Under the pieces are notes generated by a model. The model did no database searches and had not been told where the DNA came from. It saw only the letters and a program-made list of their open reading frames with translations. Shown here in pieces: positions 1 through 9,858 of a stretch of 64,000 nt of DNA. This DNA comes from a bacterium (lineage in GTDB: Bacteria; RUG730; JAAEPJ01), in the NCBI GenBank assembly GCA_024222485.1, contig JAAEPJ010000390.1, positions 44,642 to 108,641 of the forward strand, in the 5' to 3' direction. Positions within the stretch are counted from its first letter, which is position 1; each line of letters starts with the position of its first letter. A program made the position numbers and the translations under genes.

Positions 1-1
1 T

Positions 2-322
2 GGGCTTCTGGCGGTGCTTATGCTCTTAGAAGTTTTCAAGGATTGGGGGCAGCAAAAGTTTTATGAGATATCTGCTTCTATTCGTAAGCTACCTCAGGTA
101 CTGATTAATGTCCGAGTAGACAATAAAAAGGCGATTGAAGAAGTTAATACATTAAGTATTGCTTGTAAAAGAATAGAAAAAAAATTAGCCGGAAAAGGGC
201 GGATTTTAATTAGATATTCAGGGACAGAGCCTGTGATGCGTATTATGTTAGAAGGAGAGAATGAGGAAGAGATTAAGCAATATGCAGAGAATTTTGCTAA
301 ATTAGTAAAACAGTCCCTTTGA
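2..322 (+). CDS. glmM: Phosphoglucosamine mutase, C-terminal fragment
   Basis: The gene is cut by the left edge of the window; only about the last 106 residues are visible, in frame from base 2. GlmM converts glucosamine-6-phosphate to glucosamine-1-phosphate for UDP-GlcNAc synthesis, feeding peptidoglycan and LPS. The visible part holds the end of domain 3 (LPQVLINV) and domain 4, including the phosphate-binding loop RYSGTEP followed by VMRIMLEG, which is diagnostic for the alpha-D-phosphohexomutase family. Of the family members, the LPQVLINV stretch points to GlmM rather than to phosphomannomutase. The active-site serine and the metal loop lie outside the window. It ends in TGA. Confidence 0.85.
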   Translation, partial: GLLAVLMLLEVFKDWGQQKFYEISASIRKLPQVLINVRVDNKKAIEEVNTLSIACKRIEKKLAGKGRILIRYSGTEPVMRIMLEGENEEEIKQYAENFAKLVKQSL

Positions 323-425
323 TCGATCTGTTTTTCAAAGAATAGGAAGGTTTTTGTTAATGAATTTTTTAATGTTCTTATAGTGAATGTATGATTAATA
401 ATATTATTAAGAAATAGGAGAAAAA

Positions 426-797
426 ATGGGTAAATTATATTCAAAATCACATGAATGGGTTGAGAAAATAGAAGATATTTATGTTGTGGGGATTACAAAG
501 CATGCAGCAAAAGAGCTTGGGGATGTTGTTTATATTGAAATGCCTGCTGTTGGTGATACGCTTGAATTTGGGAAAAGTTTTGGCGTTGTTGAGTCTGTAA
601 AATCTGTATCGGATTTAATATCACCTTTAAATGGGGAAATTAAAGAAATTAACGAGGAACTTGACGTACAGCCTGAGCTTATTAATCAGGATGCAGAAGC
701 AGCTGGCTGGATTATGAAAGTTACAGTGCCTGATGAGGCTGTTTTAGCTCAACTTATTTCTGAAAGCGAATATTCCCAGTTTATTAGTGAAGAGTAA
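426..797 (+). CDS. gcvH: Glycine cleavage system H protein
   Basis: Lipoyl carrier protein of the glycine cleavage complex. It shuttles the aminomethyl group between P-, T- and L-proteins. At 123 aa it has the usual family length. The lipoylated lysine is K59 in the motif VVESVKSVSD, and the N-terminal SKSHEWV is typical of the family. A good Shine-Dalgarno (AGGAG) sits before the ATG. The stop is directly followed by gcvPA, so the two are probably co-translated. No gcvT or gcvPB follows, see findings. Lipoyl carriers of other complexes (E2) are ruled out by length and motif. Confidence 0.93.
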   Translation: MGKLYSKSHEWVEKIEDIYVVGITKHAAKELGDVVYIEMPAVGDTLEFGKSFGVVESVKSVSDLISPLNGEIKEINEELDVQPELINQDAEAAGWIMKVTVPDEAVLAQLISESEYSQFISEE

Positions 798-798
798 A

Positions 799-2082
799 AT
801 GGATTATATTCTACATTTTAATGAAAAACCTATTGAACATTTACTTTCTGATATCCCTAAGGAAATTCGTCTTGGTAAGGATTTAAATTTGCCCCTAGGA
901 CTTTCTGAGCTTGAACTTATTAATTTTATTAAGACTTTTAAAAATAATAATGATTATACGAAATTTTTAGGTGCGGGTATTTACAGTCATTTTATTCCTG
1001 CCTTAGTTGATTCATTAGCGAATCGTTCTGAATTTGTTACAGCATATACGCCATATCAAGCAGAGCTTTCTCAAGGTTTACTGCAGAGTATTTTTGAGTA
1101 TCAGACTGCTATTGCCCATCTAACGGGGATGGAGGTCTGTAATGCTTCTCTTTATGATGGTGCAACTAGCTTGTTTGAAGCCGTGAAGTTAGTGAGTAAT
1201 GCAACGGGTCGTAAAAAAATATTAGTTTCTCATTTGATGCATCCTGAATACCTAGAATCCTTATCCATATCAATCAAGAATTTTGGTATTGAAGTATTTT
1301 ACTTCAATAGTAAAGTAGATATTGAACGCTTGCTTTTTCAATATTCTGAAGAAATTGCTGGTATTTGTATTAGCAATCCTAATTTTTATGGAGAAGTAGA
1401 AGATTTGAAATATTTTTCTGAGATGGCACATAAAGTAGGAGCACTGTCTGTTGTTAGTATTTATCCCATTAGTCTTGGTGTCTTAGCAAAACCGGGAGAT
1501 CTCGGTGTGGATGTGGTTATTGGAGAAGGTCAATCTTTGGGCATGCCAGTTTCATTAGGTGGTGCGACACTGGGGCTTTTTGCAACCAAGAAAAAGTTTG
1601 TGAGATTAATGCCTGGGAGGGTCGTTGGCAGGACTACGGATAAAGCGGGAAATATTGGTTATGTTTTGACTATGCAGACGCGTGAGCAGCATATTAGAAG
1701 AGAAAAAGCTTATAGTAATATTTGCTCTAATCATGCACATTATGCTTTAAGGGCTTTAATTTATTTAGCATGTATGGGAGATAATGGTCTTAAAATTGTT
1801 GCGAGAAGGTGCATGGATAATGCGTATTATTTGGCAGGGAAGCTTGGACAAATTGATTATTTTGAATTGCCCAAGCAATCAGGCTTTTTTAATGAATTTG
1901 TCATAAAACTACAATCTGGGCTTAATTTTTTGGAATTTGATGAGTATCTTAGAGAAAATGGAATTGTGCTAGGTCTTAAAATAGAGAATAATTCTTGGCT
2001 TGTGGCTGTTACTGAGGTTAGTACAAAAGCGGAGATAGACAGAGTCATCGATGTGATAAACAAATATTTTCGTTCTCTTTAG
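799..2082 (+). CDS. gcvPA: Glycine dehydrogenase (decarboxylating) subunit 1
   Basis: N-terminal half of the split P-protein, which with GcvPB decarboxylates glycine and loads the aminomethyl group onto lipoyl-GcvH. The protein (427 aa from this start) shows the family pattern FLGAGIYSHFIP, YTPYQAELSQG, GMEVCNASLYDG and GRVVGRTTD. The PLP lysine of P-protein lies in the other subunit, so this chain alone should be inactive. I chose the ATG at 799, just after the gcvH stop, because subunit 1 proteins usually begin MDYI; a GTG at 787 would overlap gcvH by 11 bases. The next gene is tyrS, not gcvPB. Confidence 0.9.
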   Translation: MDYILHFNEKPIEHLLSDIPKEIRLGKDLNLPLGLSELELINFIKTFKNNNDYTKFLGAGIYSHFIPALVDSLANRSEFVTAYTPYQAELSQGLLQSIFEYQTAIAHLTGMEVCNASLYDGATSLFEAVKLVSNATGRKKILVSHLMHPEYLESLSISIKNFGIEVFYFNSKVDIERLLFQYSEEIAGICISNPNFYGEVEDLKYFSEMAHKVGALSVVSIYPISLGVLAKPGDLGVDVVIGEGQSLGMPVSLGGATLGLFATKKKFVRLMPGRVVGRTTDKAGNIGYVLTMQTREQHIRREKAYSNICSNHAHYALRALIYLACMGDNGLKIVARRCMDNAYYLAGKLGQIDYFELPKQSGFFNEFVIKLQSGLNFLEFDEYLRENGIVLGLKIENNSWLVAVTEVSTKAEIDRVIDVINKYFRSL

Positions 2083-2158
2083 AGTTTTTTATAATTCTAA
2101 AATTAGCAGAATATTAGAGTAGCATGGTAGAATTAGTATAAGAATTAAGGATGAAACT

Positions 2159-3313
2159 ATGAATGAGTTAGAGATAATTAAGCGTGGGACTATTGATATT
2201 TTATTGGTAGATGAATTGAAAAAAAAACTAGTTACTAAAAGAAAGCTTAGAGTGAAATTTGGTGCTGATCCCACAGCAGGTGATATCCACCTTGGGCATG
2301 CTGTTCCTTTAGAAAAGTTAAGGCAATTTCAAGAACTGGGACATGAAGTAATTTTTATTATAGGCGATTTTACAGCAATGATTGGGGATCCAACTGGTCG
2401 TTCTATTTTAAGGAAACCTTTGACTCGTGATGAAGTAATGCGTAATGCGGAAACATATACAAATCAAGTGTTTAAGATCTTAGATAAAAATAAAACTGAG
2501 GTGGTTTATAATAGTAAATGGTTAAATGATTTAGGGATTGAAGGAATTTTAAATTTAGCGGGAAAATATACAGTAGCACGGATGCTTGAGAGAGATGATT
2601 TTAATAAACGTTATAAGGCAAATACCCCTATTAGTATTATAGAGTTTTTATATCCATTGATTCAAGGATATGATTCTGTTTATTTAAAGTCAGATATCGA
2701 GGTTGGTGGGAATGATCAAAGGTTTAACCTTTTAGTGGGGAGAGAATTACAGAAACATTATGGTCAAGAACCTCAGGTTGTTTTGACAGTGCCTTTGCTT
2801 GAAGGCCTTGATGGTGAGAAGAAGATGAGTAAAAGTTATGGTAATTATATTGGTATTAATGAGGATCCAAAAGAAATTTTTGGTAAAATTATGTCAATAT
2901 CAGATAAGCTAATGATGCGTTATTATGAACTTTTGACAACCAAAAATTTGTCTGAAGACATCCACCCTAAGACTTTAAAAGAAAATTTGGCTATGGAATT
3001 GATCGAAAAATTTTATGATCCTTTAGCAGCTATTCATGCAAAAGAAGAATTTTTGAATGTATTTAAAAAACATGAATTACCAGAAGATATCCCAGAGTTT
3101 AAATTTTCTGAGGATTCTCTTTGGATTCAAGAAATTTTAATAAGGACTAAGTTAGTAAACTCCAAAGGGGAAGCCCGCAGGATGATTGTACAAGCGGCTG
3201 TTAAAGTAAACCAAGCGAAGATTTCTGATGTGAAAGCTAATATTAAAATTGGTTCTCAAGCTGTGATTCAGGTAGGGAAAAGGAAGTTTGCCAGAGTTTC
3301 TCGGAGTGAATGA
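2159..3313 (+). CDS. tyrS: Tyrosyl-tRNA synthetase
   Basis: Class I aminoacyl-tRNA synthetase that charges tRNA-Tyr in the cytoplasm. The HIGH signature is HLGH (residues 44-47) within FGADPTAGDIHLGH, the KMSKS loop is intact (222-226), and GNDQRFN is the conserved substrate pocket region. The C-terminus (about 325-380) is an S4 RNA-binding domain. At 384 aa and with the DPTA-x-DIHLGH form, it belongs with the TyrZ-like branch rather than the B. subtilis TyrS branch. A Shine-Dalgarno (AAGGATG) precedes the ATG. lptE follows after 33 bases and is probably in the same operon. Confidence 0.95.
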   Translation: MNELEIIKRGTIDILLVDELKKKLVTKRKLRVKFGADPTAGDIHLGHAVPLEKLRQFQELGHEVIFIIGDFTAMIGDPTGRSILRKPLTRDEVMRNAETYTNQVFKILDKNKTEVVYNSKWLNDLGIEGILNLAGKYTVARMLERDDFNKRYKANTPISIIEFLYPLIQGYDSVYLKSDIEVGGNDQRFNLLVGRELQKHYGQEPQVVLTVPLLEGLDGEKKMSKSYGNYIGINEDPKEIFGKIMSISDKLMMRYYELLTTKNLSEDIHPKTLKENLAMELIEKFYDPLAAIHAKEEFLNVFKKHELPEDIPEFKFSEDSLWIQEILIRTKLVNSKGEARRMIVQAAVKVNQAKISDVKANIKIGSQAVIQVGKRKFARVSRSE

Positions 3314-3346
3314 ATATGACATATACGGCCTTTTAGGAGGTATAAA

Positions 3347-3889
3347 ATGAAAAAAAATCAGTGGTTTATTCTCATTTTTTTATTATTAATAATAGGCTGT
3401 GGAGAACAATATATCCCTACTTCTCCTGTTTTGCCTCAACATATCAAAAAGATTGCTATTCTTAAGTTTGAGTCTGGATCCGCTCCCTCAGAATTCGTAG
3501 AAAAGTTGAAGATTGCAACGGCGGATAGGTTTGTTACAGATAGAAGAGTTGCCGTTGTGAATATGGCAGATGCGGATGCAATTTTAAAAGGAAAAATTTC
3601 TAGATATTTACTTAGCCCACTTAAATATTCTCATGCTAAGATCGCTACTCAATATCAACTTTGGGTGTGGATAGATATTTCGCTTTATGATGCAGTAACT
3701 AAAAAAGTTCTTTGGACAGAGACACGTCTTGAATCTAAGACTAAGTATTTTACGGATAGTTATGATATGTTTGCCCCCACGACAGAAACAGAAGCTCAAA
3801 ACATTGTGATAGAAATGTTAGCAAGGGCTTCTGTTAAAAGAACAATAGATGGTTGGTTTATTGCTTCCGGTGTTAGTGATAGATTATAG
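3347..3889 (+). CDS. lptE: LPS-assembly lipoprotein LptE-like
   Basis: Short outer-membrane lipoprotein of 180 aa. The signal peptide ends in a lipobox (LIIGC, Cys18). The mature part follows the LptE pattern: a first strand HIKKIAILKFES, a helix ending in DRFVTDRRVAVV, the DADAILKGKIS strand, then a two-stranded stretch (YQLWVWIDISLYD, KKVLWTETRLES). In the family, LptE plugs the LptD barrel that inserts LPS into the outer membrane. lptB lies at 9131-9850, which supports an LPS-export context, but lptD is not in the window. Strong RBS AGGAGG before the ATG. The call rests on strand pattern and length, not on a catalytic motif. Confidence 0.72.
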   Translation: MKKNQWFILIFLLLIIGCGEQYIPTSPVLPQHIKKIAILKFESGSAPSEFVEKLKIATADRFVTDRRVAVVNMADADAILKGKISRYLLSPLKYSHAKIATQYQLWVWIDISLYDAVTKKVLWTETRLESKTKYFTDSYDMFAPTTETEAQNIVIEMLARASVKRTIDGWFIASGVSDRL

Positions 3890-3916
3890 AAATGGCGATA
3901 AAGGAATAGTCTCTTT

Positions 3917-5590
3917 ATGAAAAATATTTATTTGGAGATGCGCTGGAAGATTAATTTTCTGGGAGTTGTCGCTATTGCTTTTTTATCAATTCTTTTTTTT
4001 AGGGTGCTTTATATCCAACTTTTTAAAGGACTGGATTATAAGAAATTTCTTAAAAAACAAATCATAAAAACTGAGGAAATGAGGAGTCTGAGAGGGTCGA
4101 TTTATGATCGTAATGGTGAAATTTTAGCGTTTTCCCTTTTTAGATTCTCTTATTTTTGCTTTCCTAAGAAGATTAAAAATATTAATGAAGTTCGAGATTT
4201 TGTGACTAGAAAATTAAAAGTTTCTACTGCTGATTTTGATGCGAAGCTTAAGAAAAATAGTAATTTTTTTTGGATCATTAGGCATGATGATACGGAAGTT
4301 AAGAAGCAAGATTTTCCGAAAGGGATTGGGGTTATTTCTGAGGAAAAGAGAGTGTATCCTAGTGGTAATTTTGCCTCTCATGTATTAGGGTTTACTGGGG
4401 TTGATAATAGAGGGCTTAGTGGGGTTGAGTATGAGTTCGATTTGAGATTAAGTGGTGCAACTTTAAAAATTAAAAATAAGATAGATGCTCGTGGTAGAAA
4501 TTTTTCATCTGATAAGATTTTTCAGATTGAAGAGAATAAGTCTCAAAATATCTATTTAACGATTGATAAAAATATTCAAATCATTGCTGAAAAACATTTA
4601 GAAGGCATGATGAGAAAATCAAGATCAGAAAAAGCAACAGTTATTATTCAAGATATTAAAACGGGTGATATTTTAGCAATGGCGAATAGACCTGATTTTA
4701 ATGGGAATATCGAAGCAAAGAACTTGAAGAATAGTGCCATTACAGATATTTATGAACCGGGTTCTACTGTTAAAATTTTGATAGCAGGAGCGGCACTTGA
4801 TGCAGAGTTATATTCTGATATCAAGGATGAAGTTTATTGTGAAAAAGGTAAGTTTAAAGTTTATGATCATATTATTGAAGATCATGATAAGAAGTTTGAG
4901 AATTTATCTATTCAGGATATTTTAATTTATTCGAGTAATATTGGGATGTCTAAGATTGGCAACAAAATGGGCAAAAATTTGCTTTATAAATATTTACAAA
5001 GGTTTGGGTTTGGCAACTATACGGGAATAGAGTTACCTGGTGAGGCAAAGGGCTTATTGAAAAAGCCATTATACTGGTATGATATCTCATCTTATATTGT
5101 TGCCTTTGGGCAAGGCTTTGGTATTACCCCTCTTCAACTAGTTATAGCTTTTTCTGCAATAGCAAATAATGGGTTAATGATGGAGCCACATATTATTAGT
5201 AAGTTTGAAATAGATAATAAGATCAAACGAGTTGATAAGCGTAAAGTCCGCCAAATTTTAAAACCAGCTATCTGTCAAGATTTGATAGAAGCAATGAAGT
5301 TAGTTGTCATCAAAGGGACAGCCCCAGATGCACAATTATATGGCTATGAAACAGCAGGGAAGACTGGGACTGCACAAAAGTTTGATGCAAAAACTAAGAC
5401 TTATTCTAAGACAAAATATATTGCTTCATTTATTGGGCTTTTTCCGGCGGATGTTCCAAGATTTACGATTTTAGTCGTTGCAGATAGTCCACAGGGGGTT
5501 TACTGGGGAGGGAATGTTTGTGGTCCAGTGTACCGTAATATTGCTAGAGATTTAGCTTATTATTTTCGGATTCCACAGAATAAGTTATAG
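3917..5590 (+). CDS. ftsI: Penicillin-binding protein, FtsI/PBP3 type (septal transpeptidase)
   Basis: Monofunctional class B transpeptidase that cross-links septal peptidoglycan in the periplasm. One N-terminal membrane anchor (about 11-36) precedes the dimerisation/pedestal domain (RGSIYDRNGE from 60; SHVLGFTGVDNRGLSGVE) and the transpeptidase domain. All three catalytic motifs are present: STVK (283-286), SSN (339-341) and KTG (482-484). At 557 aa it is normal for FtsI and has no PASTA domains. It lies outside a division cluster, between lptE and valS. PBP2 (MrdA) is an alternative, but the GLSGVE and EPGSTVK context fits FtsI better. Confidence 0.88.
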   Translation: MKNIYLEMRWKINFLGVVAIAFLSILFFRVLYIQLFKGLDYKKFLKKQIIKTEEMRSLRGSIYDRNGEILAFSLFRFSYFCFPKKIKNINEVRDFVTRKLKVSTADFDAKLKKNSNFFWIIRHDDTEVKKQDFPKGIGVISEEKRVYPSGNFASHVLGFTGVDNRGLSGVEYEFDLRLSGATLKIKNKIDARGRNFSSDKIFQIEENKSQNIYLTIDKNIQIIAEKHLEGMMRKSRSEKATVIIQDIKTGDILAMANRPDFNGNIEAKNLKNSAITDIYEPGSTVKILIAGAALDAELYSDIKDEVYCEKGKFKVYDHIIEDHDKKFENLSIQDILIYSSNIGMSKIGNKMGKNLLYKYLQRFGFGNYTGIELPGEAKGLLKKPLYWYDISSYIVAFGQGFGITPLQLVIAFSAIANNGLMMEPHIISKFEIDNKIKRVDKRKVRQILKPAICQDLIEAMKLVVIKGTAPDAQLYGYETAGKTGTAQKFDAKTKTYSKTKYIASFIGLFPADVPRFTILVVADSPQGVYWGGNVCGPVYRNIARDLAYYFRIPQNKL

Positions 5591-5701
5591 AAATTTATCC
5601 TAAAGGTACATTTTCTATAGTTTTGAAAGGGTGTCGTTATTATTTTAGCCTTTTAAAAGAAGGACATGATCAAAGATATTTTTAGAATTAGGAGAACTAA
5701 G

Positions 5702-8353
5702 ATGAAAATTGTCTCAAAATATGAGCCAAAATCTATAGAAGAAAAATGGTATGATTTTTGGCTTGAACAGAAAATAAATCAGGGAAAACCAGATGCTTCA
5801 AAAAAAGCATATACAATAGTCATTCCTCCACCAAATATTACAGGAGCTTTGCATATGGGGCATGCCTTGAATAATATTTTGCAGGATGTTTTCATTCGTT
5901 TTAACAAAAAAAGAGGATTTAATACTTGCTGGATTCCTGGAACTGATCATGGAGGCATCGCGACACAAAATGTCATGGAAAAACAGTTATTGCAGGAAGG
6001 TTTAACTCGGCATGATATTGGACGCAAGGCATTTTTAGAACGGATGTGGTCTTGGCGTTTTAAAACAGGGGATACAATTTTAATGCAGCTTCGGAAACTT
6101 GGTTGTCTTTGTGATTGGGATAGAATTAAGTTTACTATGGATGATGATTGTGGGGATGCCGTTTATGAATCGTTTAAAGTTTTGTTTGAAGAAGGGTTAA
6201 TTTATCGTGGGAATTACCTGATTAATTGGTGTCCACGCTGCTTGACAGCATTATCTGATATCGAAGTGGAACACCTGGATAAGAATGGGCATCTTTGGCA
6301 TATTAACTACCCTTTGAAAAATAATCCTGAAATAACGATTACAGTGGCCACTACGAGACCTGAGACAATGTTGGGGGATACTGCCGTTGCAGTCAATCCT
6401 CAGGATGAGCGGTATCTGCATTTGATTGGAGAGACTTTGATACTCCCTTTAACTAATCGAGAAATTCCTGTTATTGCGGATGATATGGTCGATATGGAGT
6501 TTGGGACAGGTTGTGTTAAAATTACTCCAAGTCATGATAGCAATGATTATGAGACGGGAAAGAAACATGATTTAGAATTTATCACAGTTATTGATAAGCA
6601 AGGCAAGATGACAGCCGCAGCAGGGAAGTATCAAAGTTTAGAGCGTTACAAGGCAAGAAAAGAGATCGTTCAAGATTTGGATGCATGTGGATACTTAAAA
6701 GGAATTGAAAAATATAAAAACAAGGTTAGTGTTTGTTATCGTTGTCAGACAGTTATTGAGCCTTTAATTTCGCCACAATGGTATGTAAAGACTAAAGAGA
6801 TGGCTAAAGCGGCTATTGAAGCTTCAGAGGAGAAGAGGGTCGAGTTTTTGCCAGCCACTTGGGAAAAACCTTATTTAAATTGGATGAAAAATTTGCATGA
6901 TTGGTGTATTTCTCGGCAGATTTGGTGGGGGCATAGGATTCCTATTTGGTATTGTGATAAATGTCAAACGCCTCAAGTGGCTAAAGATTTACCGAGTGAG
7001 TGTAAATCTTGTGATAATAAAGAAAATTTTAGACAGGATGAAGATGTTTTAGATACTTGGTTTTCATCTGCTTTATGGCCATTTTCGACATTAGGCTGGC
7101 CAAAAGAGAGTAAAGATTTAGAGTATTTTTACCCTACTTCCGTTTTAGCAACTGGGCATGAAATATTGTATTTATGGGTGGCTAAAATGATCATGATGGG
7201 ATTAAAATTTATGGGAGATGTCCCCTTTAAGAATGTGTATATTCATGGGATTGTGCGTGATTCTAAGGGTAAAAAAATGAGTAAATCTCTGGGGAATGTG
7301 ATTAATCCTTTAGATATCATTGCAAAATTTAGCACGGATGCTTTGCGGTTTACGCTAATTACAAATGGGGTTATGGGGCGTGATTTGCATATTGCCGATG
7401 ACTCATTTGTGATGAGTCGTAATTTTTGTAATAAATTGTGGAATGCTTCTCGTTTAATTTTGACAAACTTGCAAAATGAAGAAGGGCTTGTTTTAAAAGA
7501 GGTTCAAGAGCTTAATAATTTAGAGCTCGCGGATAAGTGGATGCTTTCTATCCTTCAAGGTATTAAAAAATCCGTTAAAAAACATTATCAAAAATCCGAT
7601 TTTTCTATGGTTGCAAGAGAGTTATACGAGTTTATTTGGAGTAAATATTGTGACTGGTATCTTGAGCTTGTTAAGACGAGGCTTTATTCTAAAAGTTCTT
7701 CTAAAGACAGAGAAAGTGTTTATTCCGTTTTGATTTTTATTTTATCAGAGATTTTGAGTATGATTAACCCTATTATTCCTTTTATTACAGAAGAAATTAA
7801 TGAAAATATTGCCAAGATTACAGGCAGAGAACATCAGAGTTTATCGATAACTAATTTTCCTGAATATGACGAAACTCTGGTTTCAGAAGATTTAGAATTA
7901 GAAATGCAGCGTGTCATTGATATCGTGCTTGGGATTAGAAATATTAGAGGTGAGATGCGAGTTCCACCAACAAAAGAGATTGATGTTTTTATCAAAATTG
8001 AGCAACCTTTAAGTGCTCTTGAGATTACTTATATTCAAAAATTAACCAAGGCTGCTAATATTGAGCATTCTTCTTTATTAAAAAAACCGTTAAGATCAGC
8101 GGTAAATATTACTAAAGATGCCGAAATTTATGTGCCTTTGGGAGGATTGATAGACCTTGAGAAGGAAAAATCTAGACTCCAGAAAGAGCTTGCGAATTTT
8201 GAGAAAGAATTAGCGATGGTTACAATGAAGCTTAATAATGAAAACTTTATTAAGCGTGCCCCTAAAGCTGAGGTTGATAAGACTAAAAAAAAGCAAGAAG
8301 TTGCCTTAGAAAAGATTGTGAAAGTTAAACTTAATTTAGCGGATATGGAGTAA
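5702..8353 (+). CDS. valS: Valyl-tRNA synthetase
   Basis: Class Ia synthetase charging tRNA-Val, with an editing domain. From this start it is 883 aa. It shows PPPNITGALHMGHALNN (HIGH = HMGH), GTDHGGIATQ, the editing domain (TTRPETMLGDTAVAV), a zinc-type CPRC, WFSSALWPF, and KMSKS in GKKMSKSLGN. The C-terminus is a coiled coil (LEKEKSRLQKELANFEKEL) typical of ValRS. I chose the ATG at 5702, which has GGAG at 8 bases; an upstream ATG at 5666 would add 12 residues unlike the family. No T-box or other leader structure is apparent upstream. Confidence 0.96.
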   Translation: MKIVSKYEPKSIEEKWYDFWLEQKINQGKPDASKKAYTIVIPPPNITGALHMGHALNNILQDVFIRFNKKRGFNTCWIPGTDHGGIATQNVMEKQLLQEGLTRHDIGRKAFLERMWSWRFKTGDTILMQLRKLGCLCDWDRIKFTMDDDCGDAVYESFKVLFEEGLIYRGNYLINWCPRCLTALSDIEVEHLDKNGHLWHINYPLKNNPEITITVATTRPETMLGDTAVAVNPQDERYLHLIGETLILPLTNREIPVIADDMVDMEFGTGCVKITPSHDSNDYETGKKHDLEFITVIDKQGKMTAAAGKYQSLERYKARKEIVQDLDACGYLKGIEKYKNKVSVCYRCQTVIEPLISPQWYVKTKEMAKAAIEASEEKRVEFLPATWEKPYLNWMKNLHDWCISRQIWWGHRIPIWYCDKCQTPQVAKDLPSECKSCDNKENFRQDEDVLDTWFSSALWPFSTLGWPKESKDLEYFYPTSVLATGHEILYLWVAKMIMMGLKFMGDVPFKNVYIHGIVRDSKGKKMSKSLGNVINPLDIIAKFSTDALRFTLITNGVMGRDLHIADDSFVMSRNFCNKLWNASRLILTNLQNEEGLVLKEVQELNNLELADKWMLSILQGIKKSVKKHYQKSDFSMVARELYEFIWSKYCDWYLELVKTRLYSKSSSKDRESVYSVLIFILSEILSMINPIIPFITEEINENIAKITGREHQSLSITNFPEYDETLVSEDLELEMQRVIDIVLGIRNIRGEMRVPPTKEIDVFIKIEQPLSALEITYIQKLTKAANIEHSSLLKKPLRSAVNITKDAEIYVPLGGLIDLEKEKSRLQKELANFEKELAMVTMKLNNENFIKRAPKAEVDKTKKKQEVALEKIVKVKLNLADME

Positions 8354-8424
8354 ATAGATAAGGATATTTGATTGCTTTATTGGCGATTAAAAGAGTTGTA
8401 TTTTCTGAATTAAAAGGAGTCATT

Positions 8425-9141
8425 ATGTTGAGAAGTTTTGATGAGTTGAGAACTATTAAAGTCGAAAAAAATTATTTGAAATTTGCGGAATCTTCCGTTT
8501 TATATGCACAGGGAAATACCAAGGTTTTATGTTGTGCTACTTTAGAAAATAGAGTGCCACCGCATTTAAAAGATTCAGGGACAGGCTGGATTACTGCAGA
8601 ATATGCTATGTTGCCTTGTGCAGGTGGACAGAGAAGTAATCGTTCTCGTATGTTGACTAATGGTCGTACACAAGAGATTAAACGCTTGATTGGGCGTTCA
8701 TTGCGTGCAGTAATAGATTTATCAATGCTTGGGGAACGGACTATTACTATTGACTGCGATGTTTTGCAAGCTGATGGCGGGACTAGGACGGCTTCTATTT
8801 CTGCTGCATTTATTGTTGTTAAAGAAATAATCGATGCTATGATTCAGAAAGGTTTAATCGTTCACAGTCCGATTAAAGATCAGGTTGCTGCTGTGAGTGT
8901 GGGGATTGTAAAGGGGCAGCCAACGCTTGATTTATGTTATGAACAAGATGTCGCTGCTGAGGTAGACATGAATGTTGTCATGACAGCATCAGGTAAATTT
9001 GTTGAGATTCAAGGGACAGGGGAAGAATCAGTTTTTGATGAGAGTGAACTGAGTAAACTGTTAGAGCTTGCTAAAAAAGGGATTAAGGGCATTATTAAGG
9101 TTCAGAATGAAGGGGAGGAAAATTGTTATGTTAGAGGGTGA
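8425..9141 (+). CDS. rph: Ribonuclease PH
   Basis: Phosphate-dependent 3'-5' exoribonuclease that trims tRNA precursors. The 238 aa protein carries the RNase PH fold with [17 protein letters not shown], the [16 protein letters not shown] active-site strand, and [13 protein letters not shown]. The start at 8425 has AAAGGAG; it gives the normal family length with an N-terminus a few residues short of the usual RPDGR opening. An upstream TTG at 8368 is rejected. It ends convergently with lptB, the two genes overlapping by 11 bases. Confidence 0.94.
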   Translation: MLRSFDELRTIKVEKNYLKFAESSVLYAQGNTKVLCCATLENRVPPHLKDSGTGWITAEYAMLPCAGGQRSNRSRMLTNGRTQEIKRLIGRSLRAVIDLSMLGERTITIDCDVLQADGGTRTASISAAFIVVKEIIDAMIQKGLIVHSPIKDQVAAVSVGIVKGQPTLDLCYEQDVAAEVDMNVVMTASGKFVEIQGTGEESVFDESELSKLLELAKKGIKGIIKVQNEGEENCYVRG

Positions 9142-9850
9142 ATTTTTCACCTAAATAAACGCGTTTAGCTTCTTCGCTAGTTATTAAATCTTCTGCTGTG
9201 CCTTCAAGAAGAAGCTTTCCCTCACAAATAACATAAGCTCGGTCAATAACTTCTAAGGTTTCACGGACATTATGATCCGTAATTAAAACACCGAATCCTC
9301 GAGATTTTAACTCAAAAATAATTTTTTGAATATCATCAACGGCAATAGGGTCAACTCCGACAAATGGTTCATCAAGTAACATGAATTTAGGTGTATTAAC
9401 TAAAGCACGGCAAATCTCGACGCGTCGTTTTTCTCCACCAGAAAGCGAAAACGCAGTTCTTTTTCTTAAATGTGTTAAGCCTAAGTCATCTAATAGTTCA
9501 TATAGCCTAGCTTGTTTTTCTTTTTTGGAGATAGGTAAGTATTCTAAGATAGCCATAACATTTTCTTCTACAGTTAACTTCCTAAAGATAGAAGGTTCTT
9601 GGGAGAGGTAACTTATGCCAAGCTGGGCACGCTTATACATAGGTAAATTTGTTAGTTTAATATTATCTAAAAAAATATCACCGCTATTAGGAGTAATCAT
9701 TCCTACTGTGGAATAAAAGGTTGTTGTTTTCCCTGCCCCATTAGGTCCTAATAGTCCTACAATTTCACCTTGATTGACCGTAAGAGTAACACCTTTGACA
9801 ACAAATTTCTTATTATAGCTTTTATAGATATCTTTAACTTTTAGTTGCAT
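9131..9850 (-). CDS. lptB: LPS export ABC transporter ATPase LptB
   Basis: Cytoplasmic ATPase that drives LPS extraction by LptFG. All ABC motifs are there: Walker [10 protein letters not shown], signature [15 protein letters not shown], Walker [14 protein letters not shown] and the switch histidine in ITDHNVRE. The combination RRVEI plus EPFVGVDPI is characteristic of LptB (239 aa). The usual partners lptA, lptC and kdsC are not next to it; instead a dehydrogenase gene lies 8 bases upstream in the same direction. Branched-chain amino-acid ABC ATPases are related but do not share these motifs. Confidence 0.92.
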   Translation of the reverse strand: MQLKVKDIYKSYNKKFVVKGVTLTVNQGEIVGLLGPNGAGKTTTFYSTVGMITPNSGDIFLDNIKLTNLPMYKRAQLGISYLSQEPSIFRKLTVEENVMAILEYLPISKKEKQARLYELLDDLGLTHLRKRTAFSLSGGEKRRVEICRALVNTPKFMLLDEPFVGVDPIAVDDIQKIIFELKSRGFGVLITDHNVRETLEVIDRAYVICEGKLLLEGTAEDLITSEEAKRVYLGEKFTL

Positions 9851-9858
9851 TTATTTTC

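Noticed and set aside
94..450. Minus-strand frame of 118 codons opposite glmM
   Set aside because: Lies over the conserved end of glmM and the start of gcvH; no RBS or family motif, so a shadow frame.
5591..5701. Possible T-box leader for valS
   Set aside because: No T-box consensus or specifier hairpin is visible in only 110 bases, and the organism looks diderm.
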